From Geminocystis sp. NIES-3708 (GTDB lineage: Bacteria; Cyanobacteriota; Cyanobacteriia; Cyanobacteriales; Cyanobacteriaceae): DNA of 64,000 nt. Both the position numbers and the translations under genes were made by a program. The stretch covers positions 1,053,656-1,117,655 of the forward strand of contig NZ_AP014815.1 of the NCBI RefSeq assembly GCF_001548095.1, written 5' to 3'. Every line of letters starts with the position of its first letter. Position 1 is the stretch's first letter. The notes beneath the pieces are model-generated. The model was given only the letters and a program-made list of their open reading frames with translations, searched no databases and was not told where the DNA came from. This document shows positions 38,465 to 47,629 of this stretch, one piece after another.

Positions 38465-39574
38465 ATGGGGATAATTGCAATGCCTAAAATTCTAGTCATA
38501 GAAGATGAAAGTAATATTGCCAAAAATATCAAGCAAATTTTAGATTTATCAAATTTTCAAACTATCATTGCCAAAGATGGAAAAGAAGGATTAAGTTTAG
38601 TAAAAAAAGAAAACCCCGATTTAATTTTATGTGACATAATGATGCCAGAATTAGATGGTTATCAAGTATTAACTGAAATCAGAAAAGATGATGATAATGG
38701 GAATCTACCCTTTATTTTTTTAACGGCTAAATCAAATAGTCAAGATTTTCGTAAAGGAATGAATTTAGGTGCAGATGATTATTTAATTAAACCTTTTACT
38801 TCTGAAGAATTATTAAAAGGAATCACAACTCGTTTAGAAAAACAGGCTAAAATTAATAACAAAAATCAAACTTTACTTGATAAACTGAGTTTTAAAATTC
38901 AAAAAACATTACCTCATGAATTATATACACCGTTAAATGGAATAATTGTTTCTGGAACTTTGCTACATGAATATGCAGATACCATGAAGGTCGAAGAAAT
39001 TAAAGAAATAGCAAAGATTTTGGTAGAATCTTCTCAACGATTAAAAACTTTGAGCGAAAAATTTTTACTTTGTACTTATTTAGAATTAATAATCAATAAT
39101 CCTGAAAAATTACAGACTATTCATGAGAAAAACTATGAATGTAACACTAAAAATATTTTATCGACAATCGCTGAAAAACAAGCCAGAAAAATTCAAAGAG
39201 AAAATGATTTAAAATTAGAGTTAGAAGACATTAATATTAATATGTCTGAAAGTGATTTTGTGAAAATAGTTGAAGAATTAGTTGAAAATGCTTTTAAATT
39301 TTCTAATAAAGGTGATGAAGTTATAATTAGAACAAATATTAATGATGATAATTATCTCAATCTTTTTATTCAAAATCAAGGTCAAGGAATGACATTAGAA
39401 GAAAGAGAAAATATAGCGGCATTTATGCAGTTTCATAAAGATATTTATGCCCAAAATGGTTGTGGATTAGGTTTAATTATTGTGCAAAAAATCATTGAAA
39501 TTTATCAAGGTATTCTTTTTATTGAAAGTGTACCTCATGAACAAACAACAATTCACATTCTACTTAAGCGATAA
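38465..39574 (+). CDS. Response regulator-histidine kinase hybrid (REC first)
   Basis: 369 residues. N-terminal receiver domain: acidic pair Glu13-Asp14, phospho-acceptor Asp57 (LCDIMMPELDG), Thr87 (FLTAK) and Lys109 (IKPF). A HisKA-like helix follows with His151 in LPHELYTPLNG, then an HATPase domain with an N-box (EELVENAFKFSN) and G-boxes (NQGQGM, GCGLGLIIVQKI). The kinase looks intact. Input therefore comes by phosphotransfer to REC rather than from a sensor domain. No partner kinase or regulator gene is adjacent. The Met6 start (38480, MPKILVIEDE) is the more typical beginning. Confidence 0.88.
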   Translation: MGIIAMPKILVIEDESNIAKNIKQILDLSNFQTIIAKDGKEGLSLVKKENPDLILCDIMMPELDGYQVLTEIRKDDDNGNLPFIFLTAKSNSQDFRKGMNLGADDYLIKPFTSEELLKGITTRLEKQAKINNKNQTLLDKLSFKIQKTLPHELYTPLNGIIVSGTLLHEYADTMKVEEIKEIAKILVESSQRLKTLSEKFLLCTYLELIINNPEKLQTIHEKNYECNTKNILSTIAEKQARKIQRENDLKLELEDININMSESDFVKIVEELVENAFKFSNKGDEVIIRTNINDDNYLNLFIQNQGQGMTLEERENIAAFMQFHKDIYAQNGCGLGLIIVQKIIEIYQGILFIESVPHEQTTIHILLKR

Positions 39575-39705
39575 TTGATTGTAATCATTATTTCTAATTC
39601 CCTTATTGGTAATTTTTGCAGTTATCCACCTGTCCACTTGTCCATCTGTCTTGCCTTCACCTTTTTTTTGTCGAACTGAGGTGATACCCTGACGGAATTT
39701 TCAAT

Positions 39706-39734
39706 TTAGTCAAACATCTCAGTTATGGTATAAT
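39706..39734 (+). promoter_or_regulatory. Promoter for plsX
   Basis: TTAGTC (39706-39711), a 17-bp spacer and TATAAT (39729-39734), with an extended -10 TG one base before the hexamer. Predicted start of transcription about 20 bases before the plsX ATG. Confidence 0.5.
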
Positions 39735-39764
39735 TTGAGAGATTTTAAACCAATAAAATGAGCA

Positions 39765-40802
39765 ATGGCACAGACACGCGCAAAAATAGCAGTGGATGCA
39801 ATGGGCGGAGATAACGCCCCAGATGAGATTGTTGCTGGTGCAATCCGAGCCGCAGCAGAACTCGAAGTCGATATATTATTAGTCGGTGATCCTGATGCAA
39901 TTCAGGCACAAATAGAAAAACATGGTAACACTGTCAACAATATCGAAATTGTACCTGCTGATGGTGTTGTCTCTATGGATGAAGAAGCTCTCGTGGGTGT
40001 TCGCCGAAAACCTAACGCTTCCATCAATGTAGCCATGAATTTAGTAAAAGAAAACCGTGCTCAAGGGGTAGTCTCCGCAGGTCATTCTGGGGCGGCAATG
40101 GCAGCAGCATTACTAGGATTAGGTAGGATTAAGGGTATTGATCGTCCCGCTATTGGGGCTGTTTTTCCTACGATGTATGCCAATAAATCGGTAATTGTGC
40201 TAGATGTGGGGGCAAATGTTGACTGTAAACCTAAGTATTTAGAACAATTCGCTCTCATGGGTTCGATTTATAGTAAATATGTTTTAGAGGTTGAAGATCC
40301 TAAAGTAGGTTTAGTGAATATCGGTGAAGAATCTAGTAAGGGTAACGAATTAGCTAAGGAAAGCTATAAATTATTAGAGAATAATCCTAAAATTTCTTTT
40401 CTTGGCAATGCTGAAGGTAGAGATGTTTTGTCGGGAGATTTCGATGTAATTGTTTGTGATGGTTTTGTGGGAAATGTTCTCTTAAAATTTGCGGAAGCAG
40501 TGGGAGAAATTATGTTACAAATCATTAAAGAGGAATTACCCTTCGGCATCAGAGGTAAAATTGGCACAGCGATTTTAAAACCTAACCTTAAACGCATTAA
40601 GCAAAGAATTGATCACGCTGAACATGGAGGGGCGTTACTTCTTGGAGTTAATGGTATTTGTATTGTCAGTCATGGTAGTTCCCAAGCACCTTCTATTTTT
40701 AACGCCATTCGCATTGCAAAAGAAGCTATTGGTCATAATGTGATCGAGAGAATACAAAATGATCAGTATCAAGTGGAAAAAGAGGTAACCGTTGACAGTT
40801 GA
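39765..40802 (+). CDS. plsX: Phosphate acyltransferase PlsX
   Basis: 345 residues, family length. Conserved N-terminal AVDAMGGDNAPDEIVAGA and central blocks GVVSAGHSGAAMAAALLGLGRIKGI and DVGANVDCKP are present, with GVNGICIVSHGSS near the end. It makes acyl-phosphate from acyl-ACP for glycerolipid synthesis at the membrane (PlsX-PlsY pathway). Followed 131 bp downstream by fabH, the classic pair of lipid genes. Confidence 0.97.
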   Translation: MAQTRAKIAVDAMGGDNAPDEIVAGAIRAAAELEVDILLVGDPDAIQAQIEKHGNTVNNIEIVPADGVVSMDEEALVGVRRKPNASINVAMNLVKENRAQGVVSAGHSGAAMAAALLGLGRIKGIDRPAIGAVFPTMYANKSVIVLDVGANVDCKPKYLEQFALMGSIYSKYVLEVEDPKVGLVNIGEESSKGNELAKESYKLLENNPKISFLGNAEGRDVLSGDFDVIVCDGFVGNVLLKFAEAVGEIMLQIIKEELPFGIRGKIGTAILKPNLKRIKQRIDHAEHGGALLLGVNGICIVSHGSSQAPSIFNAIRIAKEAIGHNVIERIQNDQYQVEKEVTVDS

Positions 40803-40933
40803 TAGTAAATAGTTGATAGTGAAAAAAGGAATAGAGAATAGGGAAGAGCTAGAATTTTTTGATCTGAGTCTCCTAGTTTTCCCTAATTATTGATTCCTAA
40901 TGGCTAATTACTAATTATTTAAGGAGTAGATCA

Positions 40934-41938
40934 TTGGAGCAGGTAAAAAAAGGCGTAACTATTATCAGTAGTGGTTCAGCAACTGCTACACAAGTTTTAG
41001 ATAATCATGATTTGAGTAAAATAGTTGATACTTCTGATGATTGGATAAAAACCCGTACAGGTATCAGAAAACGTCATATTTCTGCTGTTAATTCTCTTAG
41101 TGATTTAGCTTCTCTCGCCGCACAAAAAGCTATTCTCAACGCTGGGTTGACTCCTGCGGATATTGATATGATTATTCTTGCCACTTCTACCCCTGATGAT
41201 TTATTTGGTAGTGCTAGTCAAATACAGAGTATGATCGGTGCGACAAAAGCCGTTGCCTTTGATTTAACGGCCGCTTGTTCTGGTTTTGTCTTTGCTTTGA
41301 TTACTGCTAGTCAATTCATCCGTAATGGTGTTTATGAAAATATTGTCATCATCGGTGCTGATTGTCTTTCTCGTTGGGTGGACTGGACTGATCGCACTAC
41401 TTGCGTACTTTTTGGTGATGGGGCTGGGGCTGTTGTTTGTCAAGCTAGTGAATTTAGCGATCGCCTATTAGGTTTTGAAATGTGTAGCAATGGTAAGCTC
41501 AATAATGCCCTAAATCTAGCTTATCAAGGGGAGATAAAGAATATTGGTCATAATAAACAAATTGTGCAAGGTGGATTCGGTAAAATCACGATGAACGGTA
41601 GAGAAGTTTATCGTTTTGCCGTTAATAAAGTACCAGAGGTAATCGAAAAAGCACTATTTAGAGCAGATTTAACTACAGAACAAATAGACTGGCTAATTTT
41701 ACATCAAGCAAATCAAAGAATTATTGAAGCCGTCGCTGAAAGATTAAATATTCCTAGTTGGAAAATCATTAGTAATCTCAGCGAATATGGTAACACTTCC
41801 GCCGCTTCTATTCCCCTCGCTTTAGATGAAGCTGTTAGTCATGGAAAAATTCGCAATGGTGACACCATCGTAACTTCTGGTTTTGGTGCCGGTTTGACTT
41901 GGGGGGCTGCAATTTTTAAATGGGGTGCTTTTGAATAA
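40934..41938 (+). CDS. fabH: 3-Oxoacyl-ACP synthase III FabH (KAS III)
   Basis: 334 residues of thiolase fold. Catalytic Cys is in TAACSGFVF (about residue 115), His in LILHQANQRI (about 257) and Asn in EYGNTSAAS (about 287). It starts fatty acid synthesis by condensing acetyl-CoA with malonyl-ACP. The start is TTG: no in-frame ATG precedes it closely, and a strong AAGGAG ribosome-binding site (40921-40926) is spaced 7 bases upstream. Likely co-transcribed with plsX. Confidence 0.96.
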   Translation: MEQVKKGVTIISSGSATATQVLDNHDLSKIVDTSDDWIKTRTGIRKRHISAVNSLSDLASLAAQKAILNAGLTPADIDMIILATSTPDDLFGSASQIQSMIGATKAVAFDLTAACSGFVFALITASQFIRNGVYENIVIIGADCLSRWVDWTDRTTCVLFGDGAGAVVCQASEFSDRLLGFEMCSNGKLNNALNLAYQGEIKNIGHNKQIVQGGFGKITMNGREVYRFAVNKVPEVIEKALFRADLTTEQIDWLILHQANQRIIEAVAERLNIPSWKIISNLSEYGNTSAASIPLALDEAVSHGKIRNGDTIVTSGFGAGLTWGAAIFKWGAFE

Positions 41939-42096
41939 AATAGTTAGAAATTCAGGATAAAAAATTAGCTAACTTTCAGTTGACTAAGATTTTTATTTTT
42001 TTGATCTTAAATGCAAATATAACAGTTATGATTGAAATAGATTTTGTTCTAAGTGAATTTAAGGTCACTTTCAATCCCTATTGTTAACCTCCCATT

Positions 42097-43953
42097 ATGA
42101 CAACAAAGATCACGGAAATTAGATGTATCAATAAAAGATGTAAAGCATCAAATCTTTTAGAAAATACATTCTGTCATCGTTGTCGGACTCCTCTGGTTAA
42201 ACGTTACTTACGTATTGGAGGATTGTTAACTAAAGACTATCCTATCGGAGAATTAGTCGAAAATCGCTTTTTTGTTTGTCAACGAAATATTGTCATAGAT
42301 ACTAAACCTAGTATAGCTCCTATCTTACCTGAACATATTGCTGATGAAGTTATACCTTATCTAAAATTATTTTCCCATCGTTTGCATATACCTCAAGTTT
42401 ACGGCTATATAGACCAAGAATTCTCAGCTTGGTTATTAGAATATGAAAGCATTCCTCTTGATGAGAAAGGCGATTTATTATATCCGAGTTTATTTCCTGA
42501 TATTGAATTGAGTTTTTCAAATGCTTCACCTTTACGGCAGGTAAATTGGTTATGGCAAATGGTACAACTTTGGAAACCATTGGCAAAACGAAAAGTATTA
42601 TCTAGTTTATTTTTACCCAATAATATTAGAGTTGGAGGGGGAATTATTAAATTAATTGAGTTAAAAATTGATGAAGATAGTAGTCCTAGTTTAGTCGATT
42701 TAGGAAATTTATGGTTTGATTGGCTACCAAAATTAAATCCTTTAATTCAAGATATTTTTGAAAAAATTATTTTATCTTTACAGCAAAGTCTTTTTGATAA
42801 TACTGATCAAATTTTAGTTATTTTAGATCAAATTTTATATATTTTAGGTAATAGTTATTATCAAAGAAAATATCAAATAATTACCGCTAGTGATCCTGGT
42901 AAAAAAAGAAATAACAATGAAGATTGCTGTTATCCTAAAGTTAATAAACTTAAAAGTACGAGATCAAGTTTAGAAACTTTAGCTATCGTTTGTGATGGTT
43001 TAGGAGGGCAAGATGATGGAGAAATTGCTTCTAATATGGCTATCGAAATTATCCAAAAAGAACTAGAAGATTCTTATAAAAAAACCTTAAAAGAAACTTT
43101 ACAAAATAAATATTGGACACCTTTAATTGACGCAGAAAAAATTTATAATGCTATTTATAAAGCCAATGATAAAATCACAAATATTAATAATACGAAAAAA
43201 CGGAAAGATAAAGAAAGAATGGGTACGACAACTGTCATTACAATGGCGATCGCCCACGAAATATATTTAGCTCATGTAGGAGATTCTCGTATTTATTGGA
43301 TTACAAAAGACAGTTGTCATCAAGTGACAGTAGATGATGATTTAGCTACAAGAGAAGTACGACTAGGTCATGGTTTTTATCGAGAAGTAATCCGAAATCC
43401 TCAAACAGGGGCATTATTACAGGCTTTAGGGATGGAATCTTCCCGTCGTTTAAAAGTCCATATTCGACGATTTATTTTAGATGAAGATAGTATATTTTTA
43501 TTATGTTCTGATGGATTATCTGATTATGATCGAGTCGAACAATATTGGAAATCAGAAATATTACCGATCATTAAACAAGAAATTAATATAGAAGAAGCGG
43601 CAAAAAAAATTATGGATATAGGTATTAATAAAAATGGTCATGATAACATCACAATTGCTCTACTTCACTGTCAATTAGAAGAAAAAAAACCTGATGATCA
43701 TGACGGAAAATTATCATGGCAATATTTACAAGAAATAGTCTCTAATTTACCTCAGCCAAAAGGAGAAATTAAATTGAATAAAACTCAAAATATTACTAAT
43801 AATAATTCAATTAATTTTCTACTTAATCAGCCAAAAATAATCTTATTAATCGTCAGCTTAATTTTAATACTTTTAGGCATTTTATTATGGCATCAAAATA
43901 AATCTGCTCAAAATAAGTCTATGATTAATGAAAACTTATTCTTAATGATGTAG
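42097..43953 (+). CDS. PP2C-type protein phosphatase with N-terminal zinc ribbon
   Basis: 618 residues. An N-terminal zinc ribbon (CINKRCKASN...CHRCRTPLVKRY, about residues 9-36) is followed by a kinase-like or unknown helical region (to about 255). A PP2C domain (about 265-530) has SDPGKKRNNNED, CDGLGGQDDG, MGTTTV, AHVGDSRIYW, LCSDGLSDY and GHDNIT, so all metal-binding aspartates are present. One C-terminal membrane helix (about 585-605) with a short tail follows. It removes phosphate from Ser/Thr, probably at the membrane. The region between ribbon and phosphatase resembles a degraded Ser/Thr kinase fold, but I cannot confirm this. Confidence 0.87.
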   Translation: MTTKITEIRCINKRCKASNLLENTFCHRCRTPLVKRYLRIGGLLTKDYPIGELVENRFFVCQRNIVIDTKPSIAPILPEHIADEVIPYLKLFSHRLHIPQVYGYIDQEFSAWLLEYESIPLDEKGDLLYPSLFPDIELSFSNASPLRQVNWLWQMVQLWKPLAKRKVLSSLFLPNNIRVGGGIIKLIELKIDEDSSPSLVDLGNLWFDWLPKLNPLIQDIFEKIILSLQQSLFDNTDQILVILDQILYILGNSYYQRKYQIITASDPGKKRNNNEDCCYPKVNKLKSTRSSLETLAIVCDGLGGQDDGEIASNMAIEIIQKELEDSYKKTLKETLQNKYWTPLIDAEKIYNAIYKANDKITNINNTKKRKDKERMGTTTVITMAIAHEIYLAHVGDSRIYWITKDSCHQVTVDDDLATREVRLGHGFYREVIRNPQTGALLQALGMESSRRLKVHIRRFILDEDSIFLLCSDGLSDYDRVEQYWKSEILPIIKQEINIEEAAKKIMDIGINKNGHDNITIALLHCQLEEKKPDDHDGKLSWQYLQEIVSNLPQPKGEIKLNKTQNITNNNSINFLLNQPKIILLIVSLILILLGILLWHQNKSAQNKSMINENLFLMM

Positions 43954-44002
43954 ATAAGTAAGAGTTAAGTAACTTTTAAAAATAATTATTAATTATTAGT
44001 TG

Positions 44003-44779
44003 TTATAACTCTATTTTTCGGACTAAATTATCTAAATCATCGGGGGTAATATTGATATTTGCTAAAATATTTTGAGTAAAATAAGATAAGTTGTTTTGAT
44101 CTAAATAGAGAAAATCTTGAGAATTAAAAGTATAAAAAGATTTATGACGAGATTTTTGTACATATTGCCAAAATCTTTTCATGATAAAATAACAAAAAAT
44201 TAAAGGTAATTGTTGTTCAATTATATTTGCTTCACTATCTGAATTACAAATATTATTAATGGTTATATATTCACCATTATTTTTACTAAAAATTAAACTA
44301 CATTTTGGCTCATCATCAACAAAAGAAATAAAAATATGATCCCAATAATCCCAAGGAATTAAATCATATTTTTCATCACATTTATATTGAGATTGATTTG
44401 ATAGAAAAAGAGGGTAATCTAAAATTAAACCTTCTAAAGTGAAAATTAAAAAAGTATCAAATATTTTTGTTTCTAGGAATGTATTAGAAAAACTCTCTAC
44501 TTGAAAATTTGAGCCAAAAAATAAAGATGATTGATTTTTACCTAAAGATTTTTGAATAATATTACTTACTGATAAAATTTTATTTTCATGATTTGTAACT
44601 AACCCAGAAATTCCATCATTAATATTTTTACCATCATCCATTAAAAATAAGGGAATTAAGTTTTCACTTTCTAAAACTAACAAAAATTTGATCACTAAAC
44701 TAGCAGATTGAGATTCATCAGGAAAAATATAGCTAAAAAGATTATTGAAGTTAGATTGAATCATATTCATTGTCATCAT
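44003..44779 (-). CDS. Unknown protein
   Basis: 258 residues. No signal peptide or convincing membrane segment. It starts MMTMNMIQSNF and alternates Asp/Asn-rich loops with beta strands (YPLFLSNQSQYK, DDEPKCSLIFSKNNGEYITI) and a helical C-terminal part (LPLIFCYFIMKRFWQYVQKS). I do not recognise the family. Convergent with the PP2C gene and divergent from the methyltransferase gene. Confidence 0.55.
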   Translation of the reverse strand: MMTMNMIQSNFNNLFSYIFPDESQSASLVIKFLLVLESENLIPLFLMDDGKNINDGISGLVTNHENKILSVSNIIQKSLGKNQSSLFFGSNFQVESFSNTFLETKIFDTFLIFTLEGLILDYPLFLSNQSQYKCDEKYDLIPWDYWDHIFISFVDDEPKCSLIFSKNNGEYITINNICNSDSEANIIEQQLPLIFCYFIMKRFWQYVQKSRHKSFYTFNSQDFLYLDQNNLSYFTQNILANINITPDDLDNLVRKIEL

Positions 44780-44922
44780 ACATCACCATTGATAGTTTCT
44801 ATTTGTTTATCCAGTGACTTTTTCAACTTTATGCAATTTCTCAAAAAAAAATTAGTACCCTATCCCAAAATTCTCTATCTATAATTAATTTGAACTTGAT
44901 TTAACCTTCAAAATCTAAAAAA

Positions 44923-45567
44923 ATGTTATTACATCCCCATCAGCGCACGAAACTTGATGATAGCGAAGATAGTTTTTTCTATTCTTTCCCTCGTTTTGTC
45001 AATCACGTAGATGATAATTTTATTAATCAATTAACCGAACTTTATCGACAACAATTAAAGCCTAATAGTCGAATTTTAGATTTAATGAGTAGTTGGGTAT
45101 CACACTTACCATCAGAAATAGAATTTACCCATATTGAAGGGCACGGTATGAATGAAGAAGAATTAAAGAAAAATAAATCCTTAAATCATTATTTTATCCA
45201 AAATTTAAACCAAAATATTGAATTACCCTTAAAAGATCAAGATTTTGATGCAGTTTTATGTGCAGTTTCCGTACAATATTTACAATATCCCGAAGCAATT
45301 TTTAGTGAAATGGCGAGAATTTTAAAACCCAATGGAGTAGCAATTATTAGCTTTTCTAATAGAATGTTTTATCAAAAAGCTATTTCTGCATGGCGTGATG
45401 CTACTGATAGGCAAAGAATACACTTAGTTAAATCCTATTTCCAATCAGTACCAGATTTTAGTCCACCTCAAATAGTTGCTACACAACCAGAAATACCTGC
45501 TATTTTACAAATGTTTGGTATTGGCGGTAGAGATCCATTTTATGCACTTTTTGCTCATAAAAATTAA
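44923..45567 (+). CDS. SAM-dependent methyltransferase (class I)
   Basis: 214 residues. Motif I is RILDLMSSWVSHLP (about residue 47), motif II-III region LPLKDQDFDAVLCAVSVQYL (about 104-123), and post-motif ARILKPNGVAIISFSNRMF (about 129-148). Motif I lacks the usual glycine-rich DxGxGxG loop (DLMSSWVSH), as in a family of cyanobacterial methyltransferases near UbiE. Substrate unknown. It is followed after 73 bp on the same strand by the PedR-like regulator. Confidence 0.78.
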   Translation: MLLHPHQRTKLDDSEDSFFYSFPRFVNHVDDNFINQLTELYRQQLKPNSRILDLMSSWVSHLPSEIEFTHIEGHGMNEEELKKNKSLNHYFIQNLNQNIELPLKDQDFDAVLCAVSVQYLQYPEAIFSEMARILKPNGVAIISFSNRMFYQKAISAWRDATDRQRIHLVKSYFQSVPDFSPPQIVATQPEIPAILQMFGIGGRDPFYALFAHKN

Positions 45568-45640
45568 ATGTTTTTCTCTCACACTTTTCGTTAGAATGAA
45601 ATCAGGAACAATAGGCAAATTTACTGGGTACATAAGACTT

Positions 45641-45928
45641 ATGAGTAGTGGCAAAACAACAGAATCGACTTCTCTATCCCAACGGGAATTAGAAATATTA
45701 GAGTTAGTGGCCACTGGCTTAACCAATCATGATATTGCTGAAAAATTAGAAATCAGTAAAAGAACTGTAGATAATCATATCAGTAATATTCTCACGAAAA
45801 CTAAAACTGATAATCGAGTGGAGTTGGTGCGTTGGGCTTTACAATGGGGCAAAATTTGCATCGATGAAATTAACTGCTGTATATTACCTAATCCTTCTGA
45901 TTCTTCTTCCGTTGCCATTGTTGAATAA
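45641..45928 (+). CDS. pedR: LuxR/NarL-type HTH regulator, PedR-like
   Basis: 95 residues from ATG 45641 (an in-frame ATG at 45596 would add 15). The whole protein is a GerE-type helix-turn-helix: LSQRELEILELVATGLTNHDI then KRTVDNHISNILTKT, with a short C-terminal tail containing CIDEINCC. Size, lack of receiver domain and the Cys motif match PedR, a redox-responsive regulator of photosynthetic genes whose activity is controlled by thioredoxin. Identity as PedR is from memory of the family. Confidence 0.78.
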   Translation: MSSGKTTESTSLSQRELEILELVATGLTNHDIAEKLEISKRTVDNHISNILTKTKTDNRVELVRWALQWGKICIDEINCCILPNPSDSSSVAIVE

Positions 45929-45930
45929 AA

Positions 45931-46521
45931 CTAAAAATTTTGAGAACAATCTCTTAACCAAAGTTTGATGGCTTGTCCTATTGTACCTTCTGTGGTGTCA
46001 ATAGGAGGAGAAGAAATAAAGTTTTGATCGGGAGAATTATCAGGATAACCGAATTTCGTTAATGCCATAACTAATTTCCAATCTTGTGGAGTTTTTGTTA
46101 ATATTAACCAATGAAAATTTTGGGTCTCGATGATACGATTATTAGTTGAATATTGTTTTTCTAAAGTAGTAAAAAAAATCTGATAAGTGTTACTATAATT
46201 ATTAGATTTTAGTAAACTTTTATATTGACTTTGATTCAATAATAAAGGATCTAAATCTGGTTTTCCAGCCGTAATAATAAATAGAGGAAAAAACTCTAAA
46301 GGATGAGAATAAATGCGATTTCTTTGAATAACTCTATTGGCGTAATCAGGAATATCATTAACTAATAAATTTGCTAAATCTTCTAAATTATCTCCACACT
46401 TTTTATGATTAATTGAGGTGTCGGCTAAAGCAATTTTTGGCAAAATATCGGATAAAAATAAGCAATTAAAAATAGTGAGTATTGATAATAAATATCTATT
46501 TAGCAAATGACTAATTACCAT
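45931..46521 (-). CDS. Secreted conserved protein of unknown function
   Basis: 196 residues. An N-terminal signal peptide (hydrophobic 8-33, cleavage after ALA) precedes a mature part with LANLLVNDIPDYANRVIQR, FPLFIITAGKPDLDPLLL, QIFFTTLEKQY and FHWLILTKTPQDWKLVMA. The pattern recurs in cyanobacterial exported proteins without known function. Two cysteines (in HKKCGDNL and LRDCSQNF) may form a disulfide. Convergent with the PedR-like gene, only 2 bp apart. Confidence 0.7.
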   Translation of the reverse strand: MVISHLLNRYLLSILTIFNCLFLSDILPKIALADTSINHKKCGDNLEDLANLLVNDIPDYANRVIQRNRIYSHPLEFFPLFIITAGKPDLDPLLLNQSQYKSLLKSNNYSNTYQIFFTTLEKQYSTNNRIIETQNFHWLILTKTPQDWKLVMALTKFGYPDNSPDQNFISSPPIDTTEGTIGQAIKLWLRDCSQNF

Positions 46522-46546
46522 AATTTTTAGTTAATTTTGTACATTC

Positions 46547-47245
46547 TTAAGTTTTAATTTCTTCTATAATTTTAGACCATGCGATCGCAGGATTTTCAGT
46601 TTGAGTAATAGGGCGCCCGATAACAAGATAATCTGCCCCTTGTTGTAGTGCTTGTTTTGGAGTCATAATCCTTTTTTGATCTCCTGCCGAAGCCCATATA
46701 GGACGAACTCCAGGACATACCAATAAGAAATCTTTTCCACATACTTCTTTTAATTTTAGTACTTCATGAGGAGAACAGACAGCACCATCAATGCCACACT
46801 CTTTAGCCATCAAAGCATTATTTAAAGCATATTCAGGCAACTCTAGGGGAATTTTGAGATCAAAAGCTAATTGTCTGGTGTTAATACTCGTTAAAACGCT
46901 AATAGCTAACAATTTAAGACGGGTATCCCCGCTATTCTTTACTACTTCTTTGGCGGCAGTTAAGGCTTCTCTACCTGCGGTGGCATGAATGGTTAATAAA
47001 TCAACTTGATGCTTTAAAGCTGATTGGGTGGCACTTTTAACAGTATTGGGGATGTCGTGAAATTTAAGATCCAGAAAAATACGTTTGTTTTCATCTTTTA
47101 AAAACTTAAGTATATCTGCACCGGTAGCGACAAATAACTCTAAACCAACTTTCCAAAAAGTTACTTCTGGTAATAATTTGATTAATGCGATCGCCGAATC
47201 TAAATCAGAGACATCGAGAGGTACAATAATTTGATCTTGATTCAT
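46547..47245 (-). CDS. pyrF: Orotidine 5'-phosphate decarboxylase PyrF
   Basis: 232 residues. The catalytic [12 protein letters not shown] (about residue 60) contains the conserved Lys-Asp tetrad, and [12 protein letters not shown] near residue 208 binds the phosphate. It decarboxylates OMP to UMP in pyrimidine synthesis. Stand-alone; 25 bp from the stop of the downstream secreted-protein gene's upstream end, so they may share a transcript. Confidence 0.96.
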   Translation of the reverse strand: MNQDQIIVPLDVSDLDSAIALIKLLPEVTFWKVGLELFVATGADILKFLKDENKRIFLDLKFHDIPNTVKSATQSALKHQVDLLTIHATAGREALTAAKEVVKNSGDTRLKLLAISVLTSINTRQLAFDLKIPLELPEYALNNALMAKECGIDGAVCSPHEVLKLKEVCGKDFLLVCPGVRPIWASAGDQKRIMTPKQALQQGADYLVIGRPITQTENPAIAWSKIIEEIKT

Positions 47246-47335
47246 CGTTATATTTTAATAAAGACTTATAAATTTATTTTGAAAATGGATATAAATTTTA
47301 ATATTTTAGAGTAAATTGTCAAAAATATTTAAGAT

Positions 47336-47629
47336 TTATTCGCTGAAGAATTTTTCTAAATCTCTGCAACTATTAATAACTTTTGTAATTATAATTCCAT
47401 TAGTTTGAGGATAATAAAAAATAATATAATCATCAACGAAAAAACCGTTTAAACTAGGTTTAATTTTATAATAATTTTTATCTAAATTTGGAAAATTAGT
47501 CACTAAATTACATTTATTCCTAATACTATCAAACAGATTACTCGCACTTCTTCTACAAATAAATACAAAAGTCCCCATAGTTGGGGATTTAGGGGCAAAA
47601 CTAATTAGTATAAAAATGACGTAATACAA
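47336..47629 (-). pseudogene. ParE/RelE-type toxin relic
   Basis: The C-terminal 70 residues (SNLFDSIRNKC, FPNLDKNYYKIK, GFFVDDYIIFYYPQ, KVINSCRDLEKFF) match the conserved second half of ParE-family toxins. The first 25 residues instead come from a CCCCTAAATCCCC-type intergenic hairpin sequence and do not resemble ParE. The only available start is TTG, and no antitoxin gene precedes it. So this is probably a truncated relic. An N-terminally odd but functional toxin cannot be excluded. Confidence 0.65.
47573..47586. repeat. Short hairpin (CCCCA-TAGT-TGGGG)
   Basis: A 5-bp G/C stem with a 4-nt loop, followed by GATTTAGGGG. This resembles the small dispersed CCCCAAATTTGGGG-type palindromes common between cyanobacterial genes. 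It lies within the reading frame of the ParE relic and marks where its real N-terminus was lost. Confidence 0.5.

Noticed and set aside
42350-42620. Two overlapping minus-strand frames within the PP2C gene
   Set aside because: Shadows of the phosphatase; no family resemblance and they overlap each other in different frames.
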